DNA of 64,000 nt from Zygaena filipendulae (Eukaryota; Arthropoda; Insecta; Lepidoptera; Zygaenidae), in NCBI GenBank assembly GCA_907165275.2, contig OU015673.1, forward strand, positions 5,917,001-5,981,000, read 5' to 3'. Numbering within the stretch: position 1 is the stretch's first letter; every line of letters begins with the position of its first letter. Of this stretch, positions 32,396-41,515 are shown piece by piece. The position numbers and the translations under genes were made by a program. The notes below the pieces were generated by a model. That model did not search any database. It worked only from the letters and a program-made list of their open reading frames with translations, and had not been told where the DNA came from.

Positions 32396-32538
32396 CCCTT
32401 ACTATTTCAGAACCATTTTTGACCTATGTAAACAACAGAACTATTTCCAAAAAGATAATAAGAAAATCCAGAACTACGTGAGAGGCGACTAGAGCTCACT
32501 GATTTTTTTATTTGACATTGGGGGGCCAACTTCACAGG
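32396..32538 (-). mobile_element. Solo end of the giant fold-back element family
   Basis: TTTCAGAACCATTTTTGACC, TATGTAAACAACAGAACTATT, CGACTAGAGCTCACT and GACATTGGGGGGCCAACTTC appear in the same order as the right tip at 18570-18710, with substitutions. Only the outermost unit is present, so this is a truncated or solo terminal repeat. Confidence 0.8.
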
Positions 32539-32852
32539 CGTGTACAAACGGTTGTTTTTTTCGTTTATTTTCACAACCACAAGTGCATCAAACCTACTTC
32601 CCGTTGACCTACAATCATGCAAGAAGCAATATTTTAGATACAGCACAAGTAAAGGGTAAACTCCAAAACCCGTAAAGTAGTTACATAATTATTATTTTTT
32701 CTGAAATTTATTTGCAGTTAGTCTGACCGCGACCTATTGATGGGTGAGAGGACAAAATTTTTCCGATGACAAAGTGAAGTTTGTACCTCAATCTTCTTTA
32801 CCACGAACTATTTACATATCTACAAAATTGTACAGAACCCTCAATGCGCTAG

Positions 32853-33240
32853 ACTCGCACTTGGCCGGTTTTTTCCATTTTCACCGCTCGCTCCGTACCG
32901 CCGCGCCACCGTCGCTCCTTAGGTTACCTATTCGTTTTTGTTTACATTTCTTTACTACCTCGTAACTTCTAATGTCTTAGTAGTTTTTTTTTATTTTGTG
33001 CACGCTGTTTCTTTGCTATTTAGGCGAGTAGACTCGCACTTGGCCGGTTTTTTTCCATTTCTACCGCCCGCCCCGTACCGCCGCGCCGCCGTCGTTCCCT
33101 AGGCAACCTATTTGTTTTTGTTTACATTTCTTTACTACCTCGTAACTTCTAATGTCCTAGTAGTTTTTTTTATTTTGTGCACGCTGTTTCTTTGCTATTT
33201 AGGCGAGGAGACTCGCACTTGACCAGTTTTTTTTAGCAGA
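32853..33240 (+). repeat. 179-bp tandem duplication with CTCGCACTTGGCCGG
   Basis: ACTCGCACTTGGCCGGTTTT starts at 32853 and 33032, and a decayed copy (ACTCGCACTTGACCAG) at 33211. Each unit carries CCGTACCGCCGCGCC and a TTTACTACCTCGTAACTTC block. The leading motif is the tail of the repeat at 4849-5247, so the tandem arose from one end of that element. Confidence 0.85.
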
Positions 33241-34149
33241 CTGCAGAGGTTAAACACAGACAGAAAACTAAAAGAAAAGAATGCAGAAATTATTTATTTT
33301 ATTCCTTCTACTTTCCTAGTAACTTTTAGAACGATGCGCGGTGGGTTGCGGCCCTTCAGGAAATAGGCCGCGCCTATTTCATAATGGCCGCATGAGCCAG
33401 AACGAGATAGATATATCATTCATTGTACAATCGGCGCGTGCAAGATACCAAGGCCGCAAAGGTCGAGCTCTGCGGTGGTGCGCTTGGGCAGGGGTCATTG
33501 ACTTGTTATCTGACCGATTCAATTGATTGCTAGTGATGTGTAGAGGCAAGTAAAAAAAGCTAAGTCGATAAAATTTTATCGTATTTTATTTCTTCGTATC
33601 AGCACTGCCATCATGGTTCAATCATTCTTTACCATTAACATTACACGATCGTTTATTATGACCACACCTTTCGGTAACAGGCTGTATTGTGGATTAACAC
33701 ATTGGATACTTTTTACCCCAAAATCTCCATCGTGTACCGAAATAGCTTTTCTATATTCTACCTATAATATTATAACGACTTAGTGACCTCTAGTTGGCGG
33801 GATTTATAGTAAGTATGAAGCAATTGAATGTACCTAAGTATACAATAAAACTAGCAAACTTGTTCGTTTTGAATGGCTTGCACTGAAACGGGGGATACTC
33901 AATTTATAAAGGGTCGAGGATTTTATCAACTTGGTCACATTTCAAACCCAATCCACCGACAAAAACAGCTTTCGGACAGTAATTTATATGGGACAAAAGA
34001 GCCCTCGTATTTAGGTGACTGTGTGATGGAATTAGGTAATGGTAGGCATCTACGTGCGGAGAATACCTTCAAGCTTCAGTTAATTTTATATTCGTATTGT
34101 CCTATATCGTATTTAACAGGTTTTAGGAATACATCTCGAATTATTAATT
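33241..34149. other. Intergenic; no gene recognised
   Basis: 33341-33520 is G+C-richer (GGCCGCGCCTATTTCATAATGGCC is an imperfect palindrome). A 93-codon frame at 33873-34154 has no splice or motif support. Confidence 0.4.
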
Positions 34150-34230
34150 ACTAGCCGTTTCACCCGCGTTTGTTTCAGAGTTCCCGCGGGAATTCCGAAA
34201 TTACCGCGGGTGAAACCGCGGGGCACAGTT
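34150..34230. mobile_element. Helitron-like terminal palindrome
   Basis: The reverse terminus (ACTAGCCGTTTCACCCGCG) is fused directly to a forward terminus (CCGCGGGTGAAACCGCGG, CACAGTTAGT). Only the two 3' ends remain, head to head. Confidence 0.55.
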
Positions 34231-34237
34231 AGTACTT

Positions 34238-34454
34238 AAATAAAACGCATTAAAATTTAGGAGTGGGAGCTCGTGACGTCATAACTAAGTATAAAATAAA
34301 GGTACACTGACGGGCCTGGCGTTATGCGGAATTTAAACTCAATGTATTTCCGTTATTTTGTGACTATATGAGAAAAGGAAAAATAGGTGTCCAATATTTT
34401 TTATTAATCTACAAGGCGGACTATATATTATTAAGTCATCTAGCCCATTATTTA
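34238..34454 (-). mobile_element. Degenerate CRE-bearing MITE
   Basis: AAACGCATTAAAATTTAGGAG, CTCGTGACGTCATAAC, GTCCAATATTTTTTATTAATC and TAGCCCATTA are preserved in order. The outer left part is missing and the second CRE is lost. Confidence 0.55.
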
Positions 34455-36494
34455 CTGTTGAACTAACTACAATTTGATCTATAGGTACTTTCATTGTATT
34501 TCATTATAGTACAGTAACAAGAGTAGTAGACAACGTTGAGAAGTACATAGGTACATTCCTAGACGACAACAATCCTAAACTCAAGTGGTCAAAAGGTTAC
34601 TTATATAGGTATTTAGATAAACGCTTTTCGCGACTCACACCTAATATCTAAACAGGTAGGTATACCTAATCTAATTTGATACCTAGTTTTAATCATATCT
34701 CTACTGAGTTTACTACAATATAGCTAGATGATATTATAGTCCAACAGAACCATATAAGTGCCCTGTGCGTGTATTTCTTAGGCGGTATTTTTATTACCAC
34801 TTCACGAGGTGTAGACTGTTCAGTAACATTATAATGTTGTCTCGACCCAGCTTCTTAACTTTAGACAATATATTTTATGCGTCGGCAGAGCAAATTTTTG
34901 TTTATTATTCTCTATTTTATTTAAAACGTCTGGTGTAAGTTTTCGCATTTCACAAACATTTCCTCCCACAATTTTAAAGAGTACTCTAGCTAGTTAGAAG
35001 CGCGTTGCTCTTTTCATTAAAGTACACGAAGTATAAGTACTTTCATAAAGTAAAGACTGGTTTAAGTCATATTTTAGTTCAATAAGTTATTACCTACTTT
35101 CAGTGATAATCAATTTCTGTGTACATAAATTCTCTACTCTTTAACGAAATCTATTCGTTGTTTTATGTATTTTTAATTATAATACTAACTTAACTTAATC
35201 TTTTACGTACTTTCCAAGTTTATGTGGATAACGAAGTTTGGTCGCCCAGATATTTATTTTATTTATTTAAACCCGCCTCTCTGCAGACAAAATGGTTTTG
35301 TACTTTGTAATTTGTGCGGAATTAAATCAAGCTTTATTTATTATTATTATTGCTAAACAAATCTTGAGAAGGTCCAACTCATAAATTATAGAGACTACAG
35401 ATCTTATATACAGAATGATTTGTCTAATAGTTAGGTATATTAAAAATTAATTAAAAACTAAATAATTAATAAAAAAATGGTAGATACAAGTAAATCTGTT
35501 AGCACCCGTATTATATCAAGTTTAAATTATGTTTATCTAATAACAAACGTTGAATAATGGGATAACGCTCGACTCTGGTATCTTCATTGTTTTAATTAAA
35601 AGTCTATAAATTAACTAAGAATTCCGATGCGCAAGATTGGACTCAAAGTATTTTAAACTTTCAATAGCACTGGGCGCCAGTCTCGACAACGTTTTGACAA
35701 CGTTATCGTATCGATCGTTAACTAGGGACCCAAAATTTATAGAGCATCTAAATCTATACTTATAAACTTTGAACCAATTCTGTGTGAGTGACATCGATAC
35801 AAAGAATTTCCGAGAGAATTCTGAAATCAAAATGAGTTTAGACGTTACAGATTTCGAACAAATTTGACAAACCAAATATGTTTTGGAATACCAACGTATA
35901 ATTTCATTAAAGCACTAAATATTGAAAGTGGATATGTAGTGGGTAGTAAGTAATTAGACATTACAAAGTTGACACCAAATTTTAAAATTACAACAAAATT
36001 ATCCGTTCTTTTTCGTATTTATTTTCGTATGTATTTTTTTTTTAAGTAGCTCACACAAAATTTGGGTCAGAAAAGAAAACAGATGAATACATAATAACCT
36101 CGAGTTTTTCTTCCAATCGGAATACAGATAGGTATATTCGGGTGGCTTTTGTGATCCGAAAACAGGTCAATGAGCTCTTCATGGTATTAGTGGTGGAGGG
36201 ACCGATGGAGGGATCTCAGGGACGCGTCAAAGAATTCTGAATATAGAGCGACGCTTACGAAACGCTTACGTGGTCTAGTGATATTGGAGAACGCACTTCG
36301 AAAACTTAATTCTTTTATATGAAAATTCATCTTTTATACGGTGTAGCTACTGGAAATTTAACGGTCGATATTTCTTTCTGGTACTGTGAACGATAAACAA
36401 ACAAACAACAGGTAGAGTCAAAGTAGAGACTGCTAAAGTCGAGGAGCTCTAAACAACATTCTCGGTACATACGACGACCCGGCCCGACCCGTTT
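34455..36494. other. Intergenic, AT-rich; no gene recognised
   Basis: An 86-codon minus-strand frame at 35615-35875 lacks splice sites and motifs. No transposon termini were seen. Confidence 0.4.
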
Positions 36495-36752
36495 GACGAC
36501 CCGATTGGCGCAATGGTCACCATGCCTGCCCGCTAATCAAGAGGTTCCGGGTTCGATTCCCGGTGGGGGTGGACTTTGTGTGATGAATACAGGGTTCCAG
36601 TCTGGGTGTGTATATATATATCTATAGTATTATATATATGTAATAATATGTGTAGTATACACCACGTTTGCTTGGTTTCCACGACACAAGCTTATAGCTT
36701 AGTGTGGGATCAAGTAGATCTGTGTGTTGTGAAGTGGATTATTATTATTAAA
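36495..36752 (+). mobile_element. tRNA-derived SINE, copy 1
   Basis: The head GACGACCCGATTGGCGCAATGG contains an A-box-like segment, and GGTTCGATTCCCGGT at 36550-36564 is a near-perfect pol III B box. A unique body follows (GTGTGATGAATACAGGGTTCC, CACGTTTGCTTGGTTTCCACG, GTGTGGGATCAAGTAGATC), with a (ATT)n tail. A second full copy at 55031 and a 5'-truncated one at 63131 share the body. Confidence 0.85.
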
Positions 36753-36774
36753 TATTTTTATGTACTATATCATC

Positions 36775-36935
36775 ACTAGCTGTTCCCCGCGGTTTCGCCC
36801 GCGATAATTTCGGAGTTCCCGCTGGAGTTCCGGGATAAAATTACCTTACGTCCTTGTCTGCACCCCTGAAAACGTGTATGCAAAATCTCATGAAAGCGTC
36901 ACAAACAAACAAACAAAGAAACTCACATTTGCATC
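36775..36935 (-). mobile_element. Helitron-like repeat, 3' part
   Basis: ACTAGCTGTTCCCCGCGG, GGAGTTCCCGCTGG and CACCCCTGAAAACGTGTATGC are present, with a fade-out at CAAACAAACAAAC. It sits directly behind the SINE tail. Confidence 0.6.
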
Positions 36936-37859
36936 ACTGCATCGTATAAAACAAAGTCGCTTCCCGCTGTCTGTCTGTCTGTCCATATGTATGCTTAAAT
37001 CTTTAAAACTACGCAACAGATTTCGATGAAGTTTTTTTTTAATAGATAGAAGATTTATACGTATGGTTTATACTGAAATTCGCGCGGGAACTCTGAAATT
37101 ACCGCGCTTTTTATTTCTTTTATCTCTGTGATTTTTGTCATAGTAAAACAAAATCCTTAACCAAGTAATTCAATGGTCTGTGGACGTTATGGAGTAAGTT
37201 TTTAATTTCATTTCATATCTAAGCTCCTGAAGTTCAAAAGTACTATAGACTTTCGGCACTCAGTGCCTCGATCCTAGGAAATCCTACGTGGATGGCATAT
37301 TGACCTACTTTTAGTTAAGTTGAAGGCAGGAAGTTAAAAATGCACTGAGCGTTCATAACACATATTTTCACGATTTTCAGCAGTTGTCTATAGTTTATTT
37401 GTACAATGCAACTTCATGATATTGAATCATTACTTTTTGCTTTCATTCTGATGTAGACATGTTAGTAATAAAGTTTCCTCATTTCAATTTCAATTCATGA
37501 AAATATGGTGTTATTTTTGTTTAATCGAAAATACTCAACAAATCTGGAACAAAACGACCAAAATTCTAATCATGAAAATCTAAATTATTTTTTTTATTGC
37601 TTTAAGTATATAATTATTTTAAACCAGCCTGTGCTTATTTTATAGTGTAGTGTAAAAGATAGAACAAAACAAGATAAGAAAATAAATATTCAAACATTTA
37701 GTTTCGAATTTGGATTTCCGTACTCTATCCATATGTATATTTTCGAGTATTAAGGGTTTCAGTTTAGGAAATGACACACAAAGATGCTAGAAGTACGTAG
37801 GTACTATTATAGTGATTACAAGCACGATTTTATGTTTGTTTCATGCTTTAGAAAATCTT
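36936..37859. other. Intergenic; degraded repeat then AT-rich DNA
   Basis: 36945-37110 matches the degraded repeat at ~19450-19640 (GTATAAAACAAAGTCGCTTCCCGC, CTGTCTGTCTGTCC). Nothing coding was recognised to the right of it. Confidence 0.4.
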
Positions 37860-38119
37860 GTGACACCCTCAGACAAAATTAAAACTAAAGACGGAACGTT
37901 TCGAACAACGAAGTGAAGCCGGTTGCGTATGCATGTGGTGATTAGGAAAGTGTATGGATTTGCAAAGTTTACTTACTGGTGATAAGTGATTTAAGGTGTC
38001 TTTTTCTTGTAAGTGTGTGCGTGTATCTGTGTACGTGCACGGCGTGGTGTCTTTTTGCGGGCTTCACTTGTTTGTTCTTCGCGTTCCGTCTTTAGTTTTT
38101 ATTTGGTCTGAGGTGTCAC
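37860..38119. mobile_element. MITE with ~65-bp inverted repeats and CTT flanks
   Basis: GTGACACCCTCAGACAAAAT and AACTAAAGACGGAACG at the left are mirrored by CGTTCCGTCTTTAGTT and TTGGTCTGAGGTGTCAC at the right. CTT lies on both sides (37857-37859 and 38120-38122). The interior is ~130 bp with GTGTGCGTGTATCTGTGTACGTGC. It is a 260-bp non-autonomous element of unknown superfamily. Confidence 0.75.
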
Positions 38120-38122
38120 CTT

Positions 38123-38818
38123 GATATTATGTCAGTCAGTAAGTTCAGTGTAATAAAAGGATTAGCTTTCTACTAATGTGTAAAAGGTAGGTATTATTAA
38201 CATATCGAAATACGTGATCGAATTCGATGAAATATGTAAGCAAGCTTTTTTAATTTAACTAAGTACTATTTTGTACCATAATTTTTCAAAAAATTCAAAT
38301 GTCAGTTTCTTTGAATTATATTACTTATAAAACTGAACTCTTCTTACGACGTTTTTAATAATGATCGAAGTTGCTCGCACCGTCTGAGACACTCGACTTC
38401 AGCGCTATTCAAGCCGAGTTGCCGAAAGAGGCTTCTTGGTTACGTCAGCCTCTCGCGCGGGAAATGAGACTCGGTTGATTAAGGGTTTCGTTACATGAGA
38501 ATGTTTCGGTTGGCGATTTTTCAAGAATGCGAAATTTTGTTCCATATTTATTTTTTATTTTTTTTTTAACCAAACGGAAGAGTTTTTTTTTTTTACCGCT
38601 CAGTTATGGAGGTCGGGTAAATGGAGTGAATAAAGGGGTGTGAGTGTATATGTATATGATATTGTTGGTTGTCACTTTATTGCGAAATGGGTTGACAGGA
38701 ATATCAATGTAATAAATGTCCGTGACACCAATTGTGTAGGTTAAAAATTAATTTTTAATACTTACCTGCTGTAGCTGTTCATTAGAAATATTGTAAAAAA
38801 TGTGATTTTACGAGAGAA
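38123..38818. other. Intergenic; G+C-richer patch, unassigned
   Basis: 38360-38490 is CpG-richer (CGTCTGAGACACTCGACTTC, CAGCCTCTCGCGCGGG). No frame or transposon end was recognised. Confidence 0.4.
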
Positions 38819-38940
38819 CCAGCTGTTCTCCGCAGTTTCACCCGTGTTAATTTCGGAGTTCCCGCGGGAATTCCGTGCTAAAGAAGGTACCCTATGTCCT
38901 TCTCTGCACCCCTGACAACGTGTTGGATGCAAAACTTAAT
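38819..38940 (-). mobile_element. Helitron-like repeat, 3' part
   Basis: CCAGCTGTTCTCCGCAGTTTCACCC through CCTATGTCCTTCTCTGCACC to CAACGTGTTGG; the distal half is absent. Confidence 0.55.
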
Positions 38941-39154
38941 GCGCTTTTTCTGACACTTCCAACAACTATCGTAACCAATACAAAACTTTGACAAAATTAA
39001 ATTATAATTATATATATGTATCTGAACCTTCCTCATGAATCACATCTTTTGGTGAAAACCGCATGGAAATCCTTTTAGTAGTTTTTGATATTATCGACAG
39101 ACGGACAGACGTGGTGCAGGAGGAATTGTTTTATAATAGGTATATAAAATAAGC

Positions 39155-39340
39155 ACTAGCTGACCCCGCGATTTCAACCGCGGTAATTTCGGAGTTCCCA
39201 ATGGGAATTCCAGAGTAAACTCTAAATATATAAACCTTCCTCATGAATTATCTATTGGTGAAAACCGCATGAAAGTTCGTTCAGTAGTTTTTGAGTTTAT
39301 CCCGAACAGACTGCGGAAGCCATTTTATACTATATAGTGA
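39155..39340 (-). mobile_element. Helitron-like repeat, variant
   Basis: ACTAGCTGACCCCGCGATTTC opens it. The rest follows the CCTTCCTCATGAATTATCTATTGGTG subtype also seen at 58360 and 63090. Confidence 0.5.
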
Positions 39341-39613
39341 TATTAACCTATTTTATCAACCGCAATTAGAAATATACGGCAAAGATAAATACCGACTTAT
39401 GTAAACGTCATGCTCACGCATATTTTTGCTTTCTTACTTCCACTCTTCGCGTTAATATAACAAATAATATATGAGAAGCTTAGTAAGCACACGAGGTTAA
39501 GTTTAAAAAATGACAAAGGATTTGTATCTGGCATCTGCGTAATCTCCGACACTTGCCTTCGTGGTTTTGCACATGAGTGTGTACTTTATGTTTACCATAA
39601 CACCTAACATCTA

Positions 39614-39783
39614 AAATATAAAATTCTCGTGTCACAATGTTCGTTCCCGTACTCCTCCGAAACGGCTTGACCGATTCTCATGAAATTTATATGCATATTC
39701 AGTAGGTCTGAGAATCGGCTACTATCTATTTTTCATCCCGGAATTCCCGCGGGAACTCCGGAATTAATGCGGGGAACAGCTAA
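39614..39783 (+). mobile_element. Helitron-like repeat, second subfamily
   Basis: AAATTCTCGTGTCACAATGTTCG and GAAACGGCTTGACCGATTCTC match 1351-1515. It ends ATGCGGGGAACAGCTAAT. A partial common-subfamily end (CACCGTAAACTACTGT...GGGGGACAGCTAGT) follows at 39784-39903. Confidence 0.55.
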
Positions 39784-40059
39784 TCACCGTAAACTACTGT
39801 AAGGGGTACAAAGAAGGACGTAGAGTACCTACCTACTTTTTTTCCCGCAACCTCCGCGGGAACTCCGAAATTACTGCGGATGAAATCGCGGGGGACAGCT
39901 AGTGTTAAAATAAAAATAAAAACAATTTCGCAACATAAAGTAAAAAAATAAAATAAAAACATACGCGTCGAATTGAGAACCTCCTCCTTTTTGGGAAGTC
40001 GGTTAAAACAATTTCAAATCATCTTCTGATCGTAACTATGATCCGCCCTGAAGTTAACT

Positions 40060-40368
40060 TATCCTTTATAATAAATGCAACACAAGTTTATTAATTATTT
40101 GTTTGTTAAGCTTTTACACCTTAACTAATAACCATACTCAACCCATCAATATGAAATATTCTTACACGTTGTCAGGAGTCTTAGAAACAGCTAGTTTTAT
40201 AGAAAAATCTATGTTTTGTGAGTTGGTATTTTATACGCCGCGCGCCACTGCCATAGTTCGGCCGATTGCAATAAAACTTTGTAAGCTTATTGCACTCGTG
40301 CGATGGTTATAATAGGCAACTTCCTGCGGGGCTTTCGAAACTCACGCGGGTAAAACCGCGGTCTCCCT
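40060..40368 (+). mobile_element. Degenerate Helitron-like repeat
   Basis: TCCTTTATAATAAATGCAACAC, CACACCTTAACTAATAACC, CACGTTGTCAGGAG and CACGCGGGTAAAACCGCGG appear in family order with many substitutions and an insertion. Confidence 0.4.
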
Positions 40369-40419
40369 GGCATAATTATAAAGTTCAGATAACTTTGGAA
40401 AATTTCTTAGATTTCTTAG

Positions 40420-40575
40420 ACGCACAACTACTCTGTGGAATCAGCTTTTCCGAACGGATACGACCTGGGGACCTTCAAAAAACAAGCCTACTCCTTTCAT
40501 AAAGGTCGGCAACGCACCTGCATGCCTTCTGGTGTCACAGAAGTCTATGGGCGGCTGTAATCATTTACCATCAGA
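40420..40575 (+). mobile_element. LINE 3' fragment
   Basis: The stretch TGTGGAATCAGCTTTTCCG, ACGACCTGGGGACCTTC, CCTACTCCTTTCATAAAGG and CGGCAACGCACCTGCATGCC closely resembles the 3' end of common lepidopteran non-LTR retrotransposons (end of the reverse-transcriptase frame and start of the 3' UTR). It is a 5'-truncated relic. Confidence 0.6.
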
Positions 40576-40923
40576 GCCCTTATTCACTATGACCATAACA
40601 CGGCGCGTATAGATAACACGCCACAAAAATTGTCTTTCTTTTAATCAAAGAAGGTTCACTCCAAAAAAATACATTTAAATTTTTTCTTACGGCATACAGA
40701 ATAATAATAATTATTAATATTTCGGCATCTAAAAAGTTTGGGATTGCATTTTGGGACGCGCGATATGGGCAAGGAATGTTGTTGGTCGTAGTGATAAGGG
40801 GCCAAGTGTGCCACCCGCCCGTTGGCCCCCTATTCTATAAAAAAAATCGTGGATTACCTACCTAGCTACCTAAAGTTACAATATACAAGTCGAATTATTT
40901 TGTTTCAGGCTGTGGAGAGCGCT

Positions 40924-41115
40924 ATGAACCTGACCTTTAATGCGTCAGTGAAATGGGTGATAGAAGCATCAAGAGGTATCCAGAACCCCAACATTCTCCT
41001 GCAGAAGTTCTCGCAAAACAGGAAGGTCGATGACCCCACCCGGTCTTTACTCCTAACGTTCTATGGAATCCTGGTAGTTATTGGTGCTGTCGGGAATGCT
41101 TTGGTTGTTATATCC
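40924..41115 (+). CDS. NPFR: Neuropeptide F receptor-like GPCR, exon 1
   Basis: The exon begins after TTTTGTTTCAG at 40908; the ATG at 40924 is the first in frame inside it. It codes 64 residues and ends in phase 0 at TCC|GTAAGT. The extracellular N-terminus has two N-glycosylation sequons in its first eight residues (MNLTFNAS) and no signal peptide, as is usual for class A receptors. Transmembrane segment 1 (about residues 41-64) contains the conserved GN pair (Asn58, position 1.50). Upstream non-coding exons and the promoter were not located. The frame is also open upstream of 40909, but that is intron sequence. Confidence 0.88.
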
Positions 41116-41515
41116 GTAAGTTACTGTCAATGTTGTTTAAATAATAAAAGATAATTTTTCACACGATCGTCATCATATCAGCTAGGTTTCTTAAATTTAT
41201 TGACAGAATTACTAACGATATCTACTATATCTAACTATATCAACATCATAAATGCGAAAGTAACAATGTATGTCAACCTGTCTATCTGGTATACCTTTTC
41301 ACGTCTTAACTAGGTTGGTGTGTACTCAACCGAGATACATACGTCTTCAGGGTCTTACAGAAAAGGATATAGGGTAGGTACTTTTTATCACGAGATTACC
41401 ACCAAACGGGTAACAGACAGACAGAAAGAGTTATTTTTACATTTATAGAATAATTATGGATTCACGCAAAATAATTATCACGACAGGCCAGGCCAACCTG
41501 TCGCCATTTGTTCCA

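Noticed and set aside
35615..35875. 86-codon minus-strand frame with CQIC motif
   Set aside because: A single CxxC without further zinc ligands, no splice sites, AT-rich chance composition.
36495..36570. Functional tRNA gene
   Set aside because: Only box-like segments are present, the arms do not fold convincingly, and a dispersed SINE body follows in three copies.
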